64,000 bases of DNA from an uncultured Christensenellaceae bacterium. Its GTDB lineage: Bacteria > Bacillota > Clostridia > Christensenellales > UBA3700. This document shows, in pieces, positions 28,426-37,584 of the stretch. Under the pieces are notes generated by a model. That model searched no databases and was not told the origin of the DNA. It worked only from the letters and a program-made list of their open reading frames with translations. The stretch lies in the NCBI GenBank assembly GCA_944381365.1, contig CALWKW010000001.1, positions 186,001-250,000 on the forward strand. Reading direction: 5' to 3'. Each line of letters begins with the position of its first letter. Position 1 is the stretch's first letter. The translations under genes and the position numbers were made by a program.

Positions 28426-28454
28426 ATTATACCATACCTTTTTTATGATGTAAA
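28426..28454 (-). promoter_or_regulatory. Sigma-A promoter of galK
   Basis: On the minus strand TTTACA (28454-28449) and TATAAT (28431-28426) are separated by 17 bases, about 45 bases upstream of the galK start. Confidence 0.75.
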
Positions 28455-28555
28455 TAATTATTCAAACAATAAGTATATATTAAAAATTTTTATTAATACT
28501 AATAAATACATTTTTATAAAATATAAATTTGTTTTGTCAAAGCATAGTTTTGTTA

Positions 28556-28584
28556 TTGCAAATATTTGATGGATAGGATATAAT
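28556..28584 (+). promoter_or_regulatory. Sigma-A promoter of galT
   Basis: TTGCAA at 28556-28561 and TATAAT at 28579-28584 are separated by 17 bases, about 47 bases upstream of the galT start. I see no shared operator between the two divergent promoters. Confidence 0.75.
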
Positions 28585-28631
28585 TATTGTGTTGATTTAA
28601 AAATTTTTTATTTTGATTTTGTGAGGTTTTT

Positions 28632-30164
28632 ATGATAAATCAAGACACATTAAAAATTAAACTCGCTGATCTTGTAGACTATGCAAAAAAGAACCTTTCT
28701 TTGCGTATAGAAGATGAGAGTTTTGTTGTGAATGCTCTTCTTGACCTTTTCAAGTTGGGTGCCCCTGCACAAGCAGAAGATTACAAAGACTTTCAGACAG
28801 ATATAGTAGACCCTATCGTGGATTATGCTATTGAAAGCGGTATGGCAAAGCCTGAAGAGAGAATTTTGTTTGAAACAAGACTTTTGGGTATTGTCACACC
28901 CATGCCCTCTTCCGTTGTGGACAAATTCGATACAATTGCCGCAAACAAAGGCATAAAGGCTGCTACCGATTTTATGTACAAACTTTCTATCGCAAACAAC
29001 TATATTCGTATGGTTGACATAAAAAAGAACATTAAGTGGGAGCATACCGGAAAATTCGGCAAAATAGGTATTACCATAAATTTGTCAAAGCCTGAAAAAG
29101 ACCCCAAACAAATCGCTATGGCAAAGCTTTTGCCCAAGACAGGTTATCCTTCATGTTTGCTCTGTCCTGAAAATGTAGGTTTTGCAGGAAACCTCAATCA
29201 CCCTGCAAGACAGACTTTGAGAGTAATCCCCGTAAAACTCGGCGGAGAAAATTGGTCATTGCAATACTCCCCTTATCAATATTATACCGAGCATGTCATC
29301 GCTCTTTCAAATGAGCACAGACCTATGAATGTGACAAGCGATGCTTTGTTCAGATTGCTCGACTTTGTGGATTTGTTCCCCCACTATTTCATAGGCTCAA
29401 ATGCCGCATTGCCTATCGTAGGCGGTTCGATACTTACTCATGACCACTATCAGGGCGGCAGCAAAGTGCTTCCTATGTTTGAAGTAGGCGAAAGAAAGAA
29501 CTACACTCTTCCCAAATTCAAGAATGTCAAGATTGCTATCGCAAATTGGTACAACAGCGTAGTAAGAGTGAGCGGAAAAAACAAATTCGAAGTGCACGAA
29601 GTAGCCAGCATGGTTCTTGACAAATGGCATGATTGGACTGACGAAAGCGTGGGCGTAATATCAAAGACCACCGAACAACATAATGCTATCACTCCTATCG
29701 CAAGAAAAGAAGGCGACACATATATTATCGATATGATTTTGAGAAACAACCGTACTGATGAAGCACATCCTTTTGGTATTTTCCACCCCGAAGAGAGATT
29801 GCACAACATCAAGAAAGAAGGTATCGGTATTATCGAAGTTATGGGATTGTTTATACTTCCCGGAAGACTCAAGACAGAACTCGAGACAGTCAAAGAATAT
29901 CTTACAGGAAAACAAAACCTCAATCTCAAAGAGCTTTCCAATCCCGAAAATCCTATGTCAAAGCATGCTCAGATGATTGTACAACTCGTCAATGATCACG
30001 GCTCAAACTGCGAAAAGGTATTTGCTGATAAAGTTGTGACTGATTATGTAAACAACGCATGCGAACAAATACTCGAATACACTGCTGTATTCAAAAATGA
30101 CGAAAAAGGTCAGAATGCTTTTGAAAAGTTTATGCTCGAAGGTCTCGGCGTAAAAGAAGCATAA
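28632..30164 (+). CDS. galT: Galactose-1-phosphate uridylyltransferase, Firmicutes (GalT class 2) type
   Basis: A 510-residue enzyme exchanging UMP between UDP-glucose and galactose-1-phosphate. It belongs to the long Gram-positive GalT class, with ENVGFAGNLNHPARQTLRVIPV, YYTEHVIALSNEHRPMNV and the His-containing GSILTHDHYQGG in the expected places. Length fits this class (about 490-510), not the shorter E. coli type. A weak GAGG lies before the ATG. GalE, needed to complete the pathway, is not in the window. Confidence 0.95.
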   Translation: MINQDTLKIKLADLVDYAKKNLSLRIEDESFVVNALLDLFKLGAPAQAEDYKDFQTDIVDPIVDYAIESGMAKPEERILFETRLLGIVTPMPSSVVDKFDTIAANKGIKAATDFMYKLSIANNYIRMVDIKKNIKWEHTGKFGKIGITINLSKPEKDPKQIAMAKLLPKTGYPSCLLCPENVGFAGNLNHPARQTLRVIPVKLGGENWSLQYSPYQYYTEHVIALSNEHRPMNVTSDALFRLLDFVDLFPHYFIGSNAALPIVGGSILTHDHYQGGSKVLPMFEVGERKNYTLPKFKNVKIAIANWYNSVVRVSGKNKFEVHEVASMVLDKWHDWTDESVGVISKTTEQHNAITPIARKEGDTYIIDMILRNNRTDEAHPFGIFHPEERLHNIKKEGIGIIEVMGLFILPGRLKTELETVKEYLTGKQNLNLKELSNPENPMSKHAQMIVQLVNDHGSNCEKVFADKVVTDYVNNACEQILEYTAVFKNDEKGQNAFEKFMLEGLGVKEA

Positions 30165-30188
30165 CAAAATTAATCAAAATAAAAATCA

Positions 30189-30217
30189 AGAGGACTACAA
30201 GTAGTCCTCTTTTTTTG
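30189..30217 (+). terminator. Terminator of galT
   Basis: AGAGGACTAC pairs perfectly with GTAGTCCTCT around AA and is followed by a run of T. Confidence 0.95.
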
Positions 30218-30243
30218 CGTATTAAAAATTTTTATCAATTATA

Positions 30244-30828
30244 TCAATATTCTTTTCTGTCAGCCAAAGCTCTTGCCAAAGATACTTCGTCAGTATATTC
30301 TATATCGCTTCCCATAGAAATACCGCTTGCAAGTCTTGTGACCTTTATACCCATAGGCTTGATAAGTCTTGCAATATATGTGGCTGTCGCTTCGCCGTCA
30401 ATATCGGGATTTGTAGCCATAATGACTTCTTTTACTCCGACAAGTCTTGACATAAGCTCTTTTATTCTTATGTCATCCACACCTATGCCCTGCATAGGAT
30501 TTAATGTACCTTGCAAGACATGATACACTCCGTTGTAATCTTTTATCTTTTCAAAAGCTACTATATCTTTTGGCTCTTTGACTACGCAAATGACAGAATT
30601 ATCTCTTGTCTTACATATATCGCAAATATCCTGATCGGTATAATTTCCGCAAATCTTGCAATAATGCACGCTCTTTTTTGTTTCTATCAAAGCTTTTGCA
30701 AATTCTTCTACTTCCTCTTCGCTCATATTTATGAGCTTATAAGCATATCTTTGAGCTGTCTTTGCACCAACTCCGGGGAGCTTAGAAAATTGAGCCACAA
30801 GCCTTGACAAAGGTTGATAATAAGCCAT
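30244..30828 (-). CDS. recR: Recombination mediator RecR
   Basis: A 194-residue zinc-finger and Toprim protein that works with RecF and RecO to load RecA at gaps. The helix-hairpin-helix start LSRLVAQFSKLPGVGAKTAQRYA, the four-Cys finger CKICGNYTDQDICDIC and the Toprim domain with MATNPDIDGEATA are all present. The ATG follows the ybaB stop after one base, so translation is probably coupled; the ribosome binding site is weak. It is the last gene of dnaX-ybaB-recR. Confidence 0.97.
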   Translation of the reverse strand: MAYYQPLSRLVAQFSKLPGVGAKTAQRYAYKLINMSEEEVEEFAKALIETKKSVHYCKICGNYTDQDICDICKTRDNSVICVVKEPKDIVAFEKIKDYNGVYHVLQGTLNPMQGIGVDDIRIKELMSRLVGVKEVIMATNPDIDGEATATYIARLIKPMGIKVTRLASGISMGSDIEYTDEVSLARALADRKEY

Positions 30829-30829
30829 A

Positions 30830-31153
30830 TCAGATACCGAGTCCTGCGAATTTACCCATTTTTTCTTCTTTTATTGCATCAGCCTTGCTTGCTCCGTCAT
30901 TGAATGCCGCAACAATAAGGTCTTCGAGCATTTCTACATCATCGGGATCTACCGCTTCAGGTTTGATAGAGATAGCGGAAACTTGTTTTTCGCAAGTCAT
31001 AGTAATCTCTACAAGACCGCCGCCGCTTGTACCCGTAACTTCCATTTCTTTCAATGCCTCTTGTGCTTCTTGCAATTCTTGTTGCATTTTCTGAGCTTGC
31101 TTCATAAGCTGTTGCATATTTCCCATACCGCCGAAGCCACCGAATTTTGCCAT
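30830..31153 (-). CDS. ybaB: YbaB/EbfC nucleoid-associated protein
   Basis: A 107-residue DNA-binding dimer of the YbaB/EbfC family. The Gln/Met-rich N-terminal helix (MGNMQQLMKQAQKMQQELQEAQ) and EVTGTSGGGLVEITMTCEKQVSAISI are typical. AGGAG lies 5-6 bases before the ATG. It sits between dnaX and recR in the order conserved across bacteria. Confidence 0.96.
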   Translation of the reverse strand: MAKFGGFGGMGNMQQLMKQAQKMQQELQEAQEALKEMEVTGTSGGGLVEITMTCEKQVSAISIKPEAVDPDDVEMLEDLIVAAFNDGASKADAIKEEKMGKFAGLGI

Positions 31154-31181
31154 AATATTCTCCTTTTATACTTTAATGTAT

Positions 31182-32717
31182 TTATTTATTATCTGTCTTT
31201 GACGAATTTGTAATATTTAGCATATCTTCGTCAAAAAGATTTTGAACCTTTTTTATGTCCTTGTTGAGAGCCTCTTCTTTGTTGAAATATTTGATTTGAA
31301 GCTCTGTAATTTCAAAATATCTTTTCATTATGATATTTTCAAACATTTTTATATACTGCTTGATTGCGGGAAGACTCTTTTCGCTCTCGACATTGATATA
31401 CAATATACCATTGTCAAAACTTAGCATTTCCGCCGTAATTCCTACTGCACAGGCATAAGCTTGCTGTGCTTGAGAATTTGAGCTTATAGTATTGAGAAGA
31501 TATCCCCACACTTCGCCCAAATCAAGCTTTAATGACTCATCTATATTTCCGTAAAACTTAGCAAACTGTCTTATCTTTGCTTCGATATCTTTTAATCTTC
31601 TGAGTACTGCATCCTGATCGAGGTCAATGGTCAAATCGCAAGCCTTGACTACGCTCATCTCAAACATAATGCTGGGCGATGACGAAACTCTGAGACTGCT
31701 TTCTATGCCGACAAATATTTCTATTATTCTCACAAGATTGTTGTTGTCGGTATGATTGGAGATGTCACAAAGTTTTGCATAAATATCCTTTGGCAAAGCC
31801 AAAAACTTGTTTGCGTTTGTACAATTAAGAATATACAAAATCGCACGCATCATCTTGGACACATCTTTTGCTAAAAGCTCTACGCTTTTGCCAAGCGACA
31901 AAATCTTTTCCGTAATCTCCAATGCTCCCTGTGCATTGTGATCCACGATATATGAGCACAAATCCACAGTCATTTTAGGCGAACTTGCACCCAAAACTTC
32001 AAGCACATCTTCATAAGTGATTTTTCCGCTTGTATAAGACAAGCACATATCTGCGACAGATAATGTATCTCTTACGCTTCCGTCTCCCGCTTCGGCGATT
32101 GCTCTTACGCCCTCAATCTGATATTCTCTGCCCTCTTTGTCCAAAATAGAGCATAGATATTCTGTAAGCTCCTGAGTAGACAACAATCTGAAGTCAAATC
32201 TCATACATCTTGACAAAATGGTCTGAGGTATCTTGTGCACTTCGGTAGTGGCAAGAATAAATACCGTATGAGCAGGAGGCTCTTCCAATGTCTTGAGCAA
32301 AGCATTGAAAGCCTGAGAAGTGAGCATGTGCACTTCGTCTATGATATATACTTTGTATTTGCAAGCGACAGGCACATATTTGACTTTTTCAATAAGATCT
32401 CTGATATCGTCTACACTGTTGTTTGAAGCAGCATCCATCTCAAGTATATCCATATTATTGGCACTAGATAATGCTTTGCATACTTCACACTTGCCGCAAG
32501 GCGAGCCGTCTTTTTGAGGATGCAGACAATTTATTGCTTTGGCAAAAATCTTTGCAGTAGAAGTTTTGCCGGTACCACGAGTACCGGTAAAAAGATAAGC
32601 ATGCGATATTTTTGAATTGAGTACAGCATTGGACAATGTACGAATAATGTGCTTTTGTCCAAGCATTTTATCAAAAGTATCGGGTCTGTATTTTCTGTAT
32701 AAAGATGTATATGCCAT
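31182..32717 (-). CDS. dnaX: DNA polymerase III subunit gamma/tau
   Basis: A 511-residue clamp-loader ATPase. Walker A is GTRGTGKTS at 45-53, a zinc module has C64, C74, C77 and C80, DEVHML is Walker B, and the SRC sensor motif is TILSRCMRF. The C-terminal part after about 370 corresponds to a short tau-like region. ATG 32717 (MAYTSLYRKYRP) has AAAGGA 4 bases upstream. An in-frame ATG at 32741 would begin inside a terminator-like hairpin and is unlikely. Confidence 0.96.
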   Translation of the reverse strand: MAYTSLYRKYRPDTFDKMLGQKHIIRTLSNAVLNSKISHAYLFTGTRGTGKTSTAKIFAKAINCLHPQKDGSPCGKCEVCKALSSANNMDILEMDAASNNSVDDIRDLIEKVKYVPVACKYKVYIIDEVHMLTSQAFNALLKTLEEPPAHTVFILATTEVHKIPQTILSRCMRFDFRLLSTQELTEYLCSILDKEGREYQIEGVRAIAEAGDGSVRDTLSVADMCLSYTSGKITYEDVLEVLGASSPKMTVDLCSYIVDHNAQGALEITEKILSLGKSVELLAKDVSKMMRAILYILNCTNANKFLALPKDIYAKLCDISNHTDNNNLVRIIEIFVGIESSLRVSSSPSIMFEMSVVKACDLTIDLDQDAVLRRLKDIEAKIRQFAKFYGNIDESLKLDLGEVWGYLLNTISSNSQAQQAYACAVGITAEMLSFDNGILYINVESEKSLPAIKQYIKMFENIIMKRYFEITELQIKYFNKEEALNKDIKKVQNLFDEDMLNITNSSKTDNK

Positions 32718-32737
32718 AAGTCCTTTTAAATACACAT

Positions 32738-32766
32738 ACAAAGGCTATCACTAAGATAGCCTTTGT
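32738..32766 (-). terminator. Hairpin, probable terminator of the GPH transporter gene
   Basis: ACAAAGGCTATC pairs perfectly with GATAGCCTTTGT (12 bp, 5-base loop). It lies 29 bases after the transporter stop. The tail on the minus strand (ATGTGTATTT) is poor in T, so termination may be partial and dnaX may receive read-through. Confidence 0.65.
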
Positions 32767-32794
32767 AGAATTTTTGCGTTATGAGTCGATAATA

Positions 32795-34504
32795 TTAGTT
32801 ATTATCCTTCTTTGAGTCAGCATCGTCTGCTGTCTCATCGTTTTCAACTGTCTTGGAGATTTCTACTTCGTCAACGGTTAAAGTCTCTTCTACATTGCCG
32901 TCTTTGTCCTCAGAGAATGTAAATGTCTCTCCGAGTTCTGACAAATCGTCAACTCCCAAGATTTCGAGAATTTGTTCAAATACTTCTGTACGCTTAGGAT
33001 CAATATTCTTCAAAGCATTTGCAAATTCGTTTTCTTCTGTCTCTGTCATTACTCCTGCAGCTTTCTTTCTTGCAAGTACTCTTGCTACTGCCTCAACCTG
33101 TCTCTTTTCTGTAAATGTATAGAAGAAGAGAGGTATAGCACAAGCAAACATAGAAAGTCCGCACAACAATGTAGTAGCCATCCAGTTGCCTTTTACTACT
33201 TCTTGGAAAGCAGGGCTGTTGATGATTTCATCAGTCAAATCTTCTACTGCGATTTCGTCATAACCAAAGCTTCCGAGTACCATCAATGTAACGAATGCTG
33301 TCAAAGCCATACCGATTTTTGAGATAAATGTTTGCATACTAAAACAGATACCCTCTGCTCTCTTTCCTGTCTTGTCTTCAAGATAATCGATTGAGTCTGC
33401 TATCATCGAATATGTAAGAATATTACTGAATCCCGAAGGAATACCTGCCAAGATAATGATTACATAGAAGAATATCTGAGCTACGGTACTTGTACCATTT
33501 GAAGGCAAACCGATAAAGTACAATGCTACGAGCAAAATACCACCGATAAGGTGAGACCAAAGGAATATAGTCTTTTTACCAAATCTCTTGGAAAGTACGG
33601 GAGTAAGCAATGTAGCTGCCAAACCGCCGGGAACTACCAACAAGAAGATTACTGCCGCAAGACCTGTACTTCTCAAGTTGTAAGTAGCATAGTAATATGC
33701 AGTGGTCATATAGATAGTACGAAGTCCGCCGAGTACGCCTACCAAAATCATGATAAGAATAGGCTTGTTTTTCATCAACAATGACAAGTTCTCTTTAAGA
33801 GAAGCTTTGCTCTTGTCGTCATAGAATCTTTCTTTTGTGTTCTTAAAACCAATCCAGAATGTAGGAAGAGCTATCAACACACTGACGATTGCACATACAA
33901 GATAAATCCATATAAGGTTTTCTTTACCGAATTTCTTGTCTGCAACGATAGGAATAACAACTGATACAAGACCGCTACCGAGTGTACAGAAAAGACGAGC
34001 GATAGTCAAAAGAGTGTTTCTCTTGTCAGTATCTGAAGTCATTGAAGAAGACAAACCCCAATAAGGAACGTCTACGGATGTATAAGCTATACCCCACATC
34101 AGATATATTACTGTTGAATAAGCAAACTGTGCTTTAGGTCCCCAATTGAAGGAAGTAAACAGCAATACTGTAAGAATTGCTATCGGAATAGGAGAGAACT
34201 TAAGATAAGGTCTCATCTTACCCCATTTGCTCTTCGTCATATCTACGAAGGTACCCATGACAGGATCGTTGCAAGCGTCAAAGAGTCTTGCACCAAGGAA
34301 CATCCAAGCAAGCCACAAAGCTTTTACGCCTGCCACATCAGTCATGTAGATCATGAAGAAAGTAGTAACCAACTGACAAATAATGTTTTGTCCGAGACCT
34401 GCTACGGAATAGGACAATACTTCTTTAGGTTGCATATCTTCAGGTTTGGTGGGATCAGTGCCCATCATTTTGCAAAGAAATTTGTTTTCATTGATAGAAG
34501 CCAT
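32795..34504 (-). CDS. GPH-family (MelB-like) sugar:cation symporter
   Basis: A 569-residue protein of the glycoside-pentoside-hexuronide transporter family. Twelve membrane segments lie between about 28 and 470. Family landmarks are MTDVAGV, LGARLFDACNDPVMG near 70-84, and the loop with KWGKMRPYL. A hydrophilic, acidic C-terminal extension of about 100 residues follows. The substrate cannot be read from sequence; nearness to galK and galT makes a galactoside plausible. A GGGAAAGAG stretch precedes the ATG. Confidence 0.9.
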   Translation of the reverse strand: MASINENKFLCKMMGTDPTKPEDMQPKEVLSYSVAGLGQNIICQLVTTFFMIYMTDVAGVKALWLAWMFLGARLFDACNDPVMGTFVDMTKSKWGKMRPYLKFSPIPIAILTVLLFTSFNWGPKAQFAYSTVIYLMWGIAYTSVDVPYWGLSSSMTSDTDKRNTLLTIARLFCTLGSGLVSVVIPIVADKKFGKENLIWIYLVCAIVSVLIALPTFWIGFKNTKERFYDDKSKASLKENLSLLMKNKPILIMILVGVLGGLRTIYMTTAYYYATYNLRSTGLAAVIFLLVVPGGLAATLLTPVLSKRFGKKTIFLWSHLIGGILLVALYFIGLPSNGTSTVAQIFFYVIIILAGIPSGFSNILTYSMIADSIDYLEDKTGKRAEGICFSMQTFISKIGMALTAFVTLMVLGSFGYDEIAVEDLTDEIINSPAFQEVVKGNWMATTLLCGLSMFACAIPLFFYTFTEKRQVEAVARVLARKKAAGVMTETEENEFANALKNIDPKRTEVFEQILEILGVDDLSELGETFTFSEDKDGNVEETLTVDEVEISKTVENDETADDADSKKDNN

Positions 34505-34847
34505 AATTCTCTTTCCCTTATAATGAATTTAGTAATAATTACTCTTTAGTAAAATACCAAAATAATAATAACATAAATATAATATAAATTGCAATAACAT
34601 ATTTTTAAAAATTTTTAATAAAAGTGTTTTTTTACAAAAAAAAGGTATTTTTCTCTCCTTTTGTGTGATATGTTTTAAATCTTAATTTAAGCATAAACAC
34701 TATAAATAATTTTTTATAATTTGAGGGTTTATGTTTTTTGATACTTTTTCTCTCCCCCGCATAAAATTTTGCTTTTTTGTCAACAATAACAATCGCCTGA
34801 TAATAAGCATAATATTTATTAGGACAAAACTCACTTTGGAGATAACC
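34505..34847. other. Intergenic gap between divergent transporter and mazF genes
   Basis: About 340 AT-rich bases. The mazF frame is open back to 34731 (an ATG preceded by GAGGG), but the encoded 39 extra residues do not resemble any MazF N-terminus or antitoxin. A TATAAT-like box lies near 34714. No antitoxin ORF is visible. Confidence 0.5.
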
Positions 34848-35189
34848 ATGATAAAAAGAGGAGAATTATATTACGCGGATCTCAGTCCTGTCGTAGGTAG
34901 CGAACAAGGTGGTATTCGTCCCGTACTCGTAGTCCAGAACGATGTCGGCAACAAATATAGTCCTACTATTATCGCAGCTGCGGTAACAAGTCAGATAAAC
35001 AAGGCCAAATTGCCTACTCATATAGAGTTGTCTGCCAAAGAATACGGACTTCAAAAGGATTCGGTAGTTCTTCTCGAACAAATTCGTACTCTTGACAAAA
35101 AAAGACTCAAAGACAAAATCGGCGAAGTGCCTACGGATACTATGCAAAAGATAAATCAGGCTCTTATGATAAGTCTGGGATTCTATTGA
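34848..35189 (+). CDS. ndoA: MazF/NdoA-type mRNA endoribonuclease without an adjacent antitoxin
   Basis: A 113-residue MazF-family toxin nearly identical in plan to Bacillus NdoA (EndoA), which cuts single-stranded m[26 protein letters not shown]24 in RPVLVVQND and T47 in AAAVTSQ match the catalytic R25 and T48 of Ndo[15 protein letters not shown] IDQ/INQAL ending is also typical. GGAG lies 6 bases before ATG 34848. In Bacillus the antitoxin gene lies just upstream; here that place holds only non-coding DNA and a divergent transporter gene. Confidence 0.94.
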   Translation: MIKRGELYYADLSPVVGSEQGGIRPVLVVQNDVGNKYSPTIIAAAVTSQINKAKLPTHIELSAKEYGLQKDSVVLLEQIRTLDKKRLKDKIGEVPTDTMQKINQALMISLGFY

Positions 35190-35193
35190 TATC

Positions 35194-35222
35194 AAAAGAG
35201 TACCTCAAAAAGGTACTCTTTT
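35194..35222 (+). terminator. Terminator of ndoA
   Basis: AAAAGAGTACC pairs perfectly with GGTACTCTTTT around a 7-base loop, directly after the stop codon. Confidence 0.92.
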
Positions 35223-35314
35223 ATGTTTGTATTTTATATCTTAATTACAGCTATATCAAATATATACTTTTATGTTTATTGAAAAGCTATCAACATTTTG
35301 AATGCAAAAATCGA

Positions 35315-35947
35315 TTATCTTACAAAATTTGTTCTGATTCCGCTTTCGTTTTTGGGAGGCAAAACTTCGTTTTGTTTTCCAAGCTCTATACATTTCATAA
35401 GCCATACAAGATTTCTCGTAGCATTGCGAATTGTCATAAGACCTTCTTTGTCTTCTTCTACCTCAACAGGAGTATTACCGTGCACCATAGTCCAATAGCT
35501 TGAAGATGCCACAGGCATTTGTGATATTGTAAAATACTTATGGAGAACATCGAGCGAAGCTGTCGTGCCTGCTCTTCTCGCACTTGCCAAAGCAAAAGCG
35601 GGTTTATACTTAAATACTCTTCCTCCTGCATAGAATACTCTGTCCAAAAGCGAAAGTATTCTGCCGCTGGGATGAGCATAATATACGGGAGTGCCAAAGA
35701 CAAATCCGTCACAATCTTTTGCTTTTGCGATAAGCTCATTGACGATATCGTCATTAAAAATGCAAGTATTGTTTTTGAGGACAGCCGCACACTTATTGCA
35801 ACCTATACAATCTCTTATCGGCAATGCTCCTATATTGAATATTTCATAATCTATATTTTCTTCTTTTAAGATATTTACCGACTCTTGCAAAGCTCTTGCC
35901 GTACAGCCGTTTTGTTTTGAACTTCCGTTGATAAGTAAAACTTTCAT
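35315..35947 (-). CDS. NADPH-dependent FMN reductase/iron-sulfur flavoprotein-like protein
   Basis: A 210-residue flavodoxin-fold protein. VLLINGSSKQNGCTARAL is the FMN phosphate-binding loop, and GTPVYYAHPSGRILSLLDR is typical of the NADPH-dependent FMN reductase superfamily. A Cys motif CIGCNKCAAVLKNNTC at about 47-62 resembles the cluster-binding region of iron-sulfur flavoproteins, though in relatives it may instead be redox-active. ATG 35947 is chosen because GAGGTG lies upstream; the in-frame GTG at 35953 overlaps that site. The natural electron partner is unknown. Confidence 0.88.
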   Translation of the reverse strand: MKVLLINGSSKQNGCTARALQESVNILKEENIDYEIFNIGALPIRDCIGCNKCAAVLKNNTCIFNDDIVNELIAKAKDCDGFVFGTPVYYAHPSGRILSLLDRVFYAGGRVFKYKPAFALASARRAGTTASLDVLHKYFTISQMPVASSSYWTMVHGNTPVEVEEDKEGLMTIRNATRNLVWLMKCIELGKQNEVLPPKNESGIRTNFVR

Positions 35948-36007
35948 ATTCACCTCGCTATATGATTTTTAAGATTTCATTTTAAAAATAGAATGATTTA
36001 TAAAGAT

Positions 36008-37492
36008 TTATTCAAAATCTTTTTTTGAATAAAAAGCCACAGCCTTTGCCACATCGCTCGGCAAAACTCCATACTCTGAATATTCTTTTGCCAGATTTTT
36101 GGCTACAAAAGCCGTAATATATGCTCCTGCATAAGCACTTTGCAAAAGTCCTACGCCTTGCGACATAAGCCCGAGAATTACTCCGCTCAATGTATCTCCG
36201 CTGCCGCCTTTTGACAATTCTGCTCCGCCGTTTGCCACAAGATACACTTCTCTTCCGTCAGTGACAACTGTAGTACTGCCTTTTAAAAGTACTTTGACTT
36301 TATATTCCGTCGCAAAGTCTTTTGCCGTCTTTATAGGATTTGCCAATACTTCGTCCACACTCGTTTTGCAAAGTCTCGACATCTCTTTTACATGAGGAGT
36401 GAGAACAATGCGAGCTTTTGATTGTTTTAAGATATCGGGATTGATAGATAGTGCGTTGAGTCCGTCTGCATCTATAAGAATGTCTATCTCAAAATTCTTT
36501 ATGATATACTCTATTATTTTTATATTTTCTTCATAATGATTTCCTATCCCCATTCCTATCGCAAGACAATCTACTCCTTTAAGAGCCTCATCGATTTTTT
36601 CTTTGTCAAAAACCATAAAGCCGTCATTATCCGACATTGCAAATACCGTGCTCTCTTGGACAATGCCTTGATAGATGTTTTTAAGGCTTTTGGGGATTAT
36701 CAATACATTGAGTCCGCCTCCGCTTCTTAATGCACACAAGCCCATATTGGCAAGTTTTACCGCACCTACATAATTATCGCAAGCTCCCAAAATACCGCTC
36801 TTGCCATAACTTCCTTTGTGAGTATTGTTTTTTCGTTTGGGAAAGAATTTTGATATGTCTTGTCTTTCGACAAGTTTGTACTCTTCTTTATATAAATCTA
36901 TGCCGATATCAGCCACAATCAGTTCTCCCGTCATATCCTTGCCATAATTGAGATATAGTCCGCTTTTTGCAAACTGCATGGATATCGTCTTGTCTGCTTT
37001 TACGCAATATTTATACAATCCATTGTCTCCGTCAAGACCGCTCGGAATATCCGCAGAAATCTTGTATGCTCTGCTTTTGTTTATGTTTTTTATAATATCT
37101 ATATATTTGTCTTTTGGCTGACCTTTAAAACCTGTACCGAAAATGCAATCCACTATAATATCCGCATCATAATCGCATTTTTCTATATCAAAAACATTCT
37201 CAAATTTTTTTGCCTTCAATCTGTCATAAAAATATGAGCTGTCAGAAGATATATCTTTATCTGTCATATAAATATAAGGATATATACCTTTGTCTGACAT
37301 AATATCTGCCAAAGCAAATCCGTCTCCGCCGTTGTTGCCTTTTCCTGCGATAATATAAATCTTTCCTTTCCAATCGTGATTATCAAAAATAGCTTTACCT
37401 GCTCTTTGCATAAGCACGACAGAAGGAGTAGAATTTGCTATTGTCATTTTATCGCAATAAGCCATGTTTGATGTGGACAAAACTTCTTTCAT
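36008..37492 (-). CDS. nnrD: Bifunctional NAD(P)HX epimerase and ADP-dependent NAD(P)HX dehydratase
   Basis: A 494-residue metabolite-repair enzyme. The N-terminal YjeF_N domain (about 1-200: MAYCDKMTI, IIAGKGNNGGDGFALA, DCIFGTGFKG, DIPSGLDGD) epimerises R- and S-NAD(P)HX. The C-terminal ribokinase-like domain (about 220-490: HKGSYGKSGILGACDNYVGA, LIDADGLNAL, LTPHVKEMSRL, GGSGDTLSGVILGL) dehydrates it back to NAD(P)H. AGAGGTG lies just before ATG 37492, which is preferred over 37519. Confidence 0.95.
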   Translation of the reverse strand: MKEVLSTSNMAYCDKMTIANSTPSVVLMQRAGKAIFDNHDWKGKIYIIAGKGNNGGDGFALADIMSDKGIYPYIYMTDKDISSDSSYFYDRLKAKKFENVFDIEKCDYDADIIVDCIFGTGFKGQPKDKYIDIIKNINKSRAYKISADIPSGLDGDNGLYKYCVKADKTISMQFAKSGLYLNYGKDMTGELIVADIGIDLYKEEYKLVERQDISKFFPKRKNNTHKGSYGKSGILGACDNYVGAVKLANMGLCALRSGGGLNVLIIPKSLKNIYQGIVQESTVFAMSDNDGFMVFDKEKIDEALKGVDCLAIGMGIGNHYEENIKIIEYIIKNFEIDILIDADGLNALSINPDILKQSKARIVLTPHVKEMSRLCKTSVDEVLANPIKTAKDFATEYKVKVLLKGSTTVVTDGREVYLVANGGAELSKGGSGDTLSGVILGLMSQGVGLLQSAYAGAYITAFVAKNLAKEYSEYGVLPSDVAKAVAFYSKKDFE

Positions 37493-37584
37493 AACACCTC
37501 TTTTGCAGATATTTTGCATTAAACCTTATACACTTATCTTTATAATTATATCACACGGATATCTATGTATCAATATCCATTTTA

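Noticed and set aside
34731..34847. N-terminal extension or fused antitoxin of the MazF protein
   Set aside because: The 39 residues are unlike any MazF or antitoxin start, whereas the ATG at 34848 has a good ribosome binding site and the family N-terminus.
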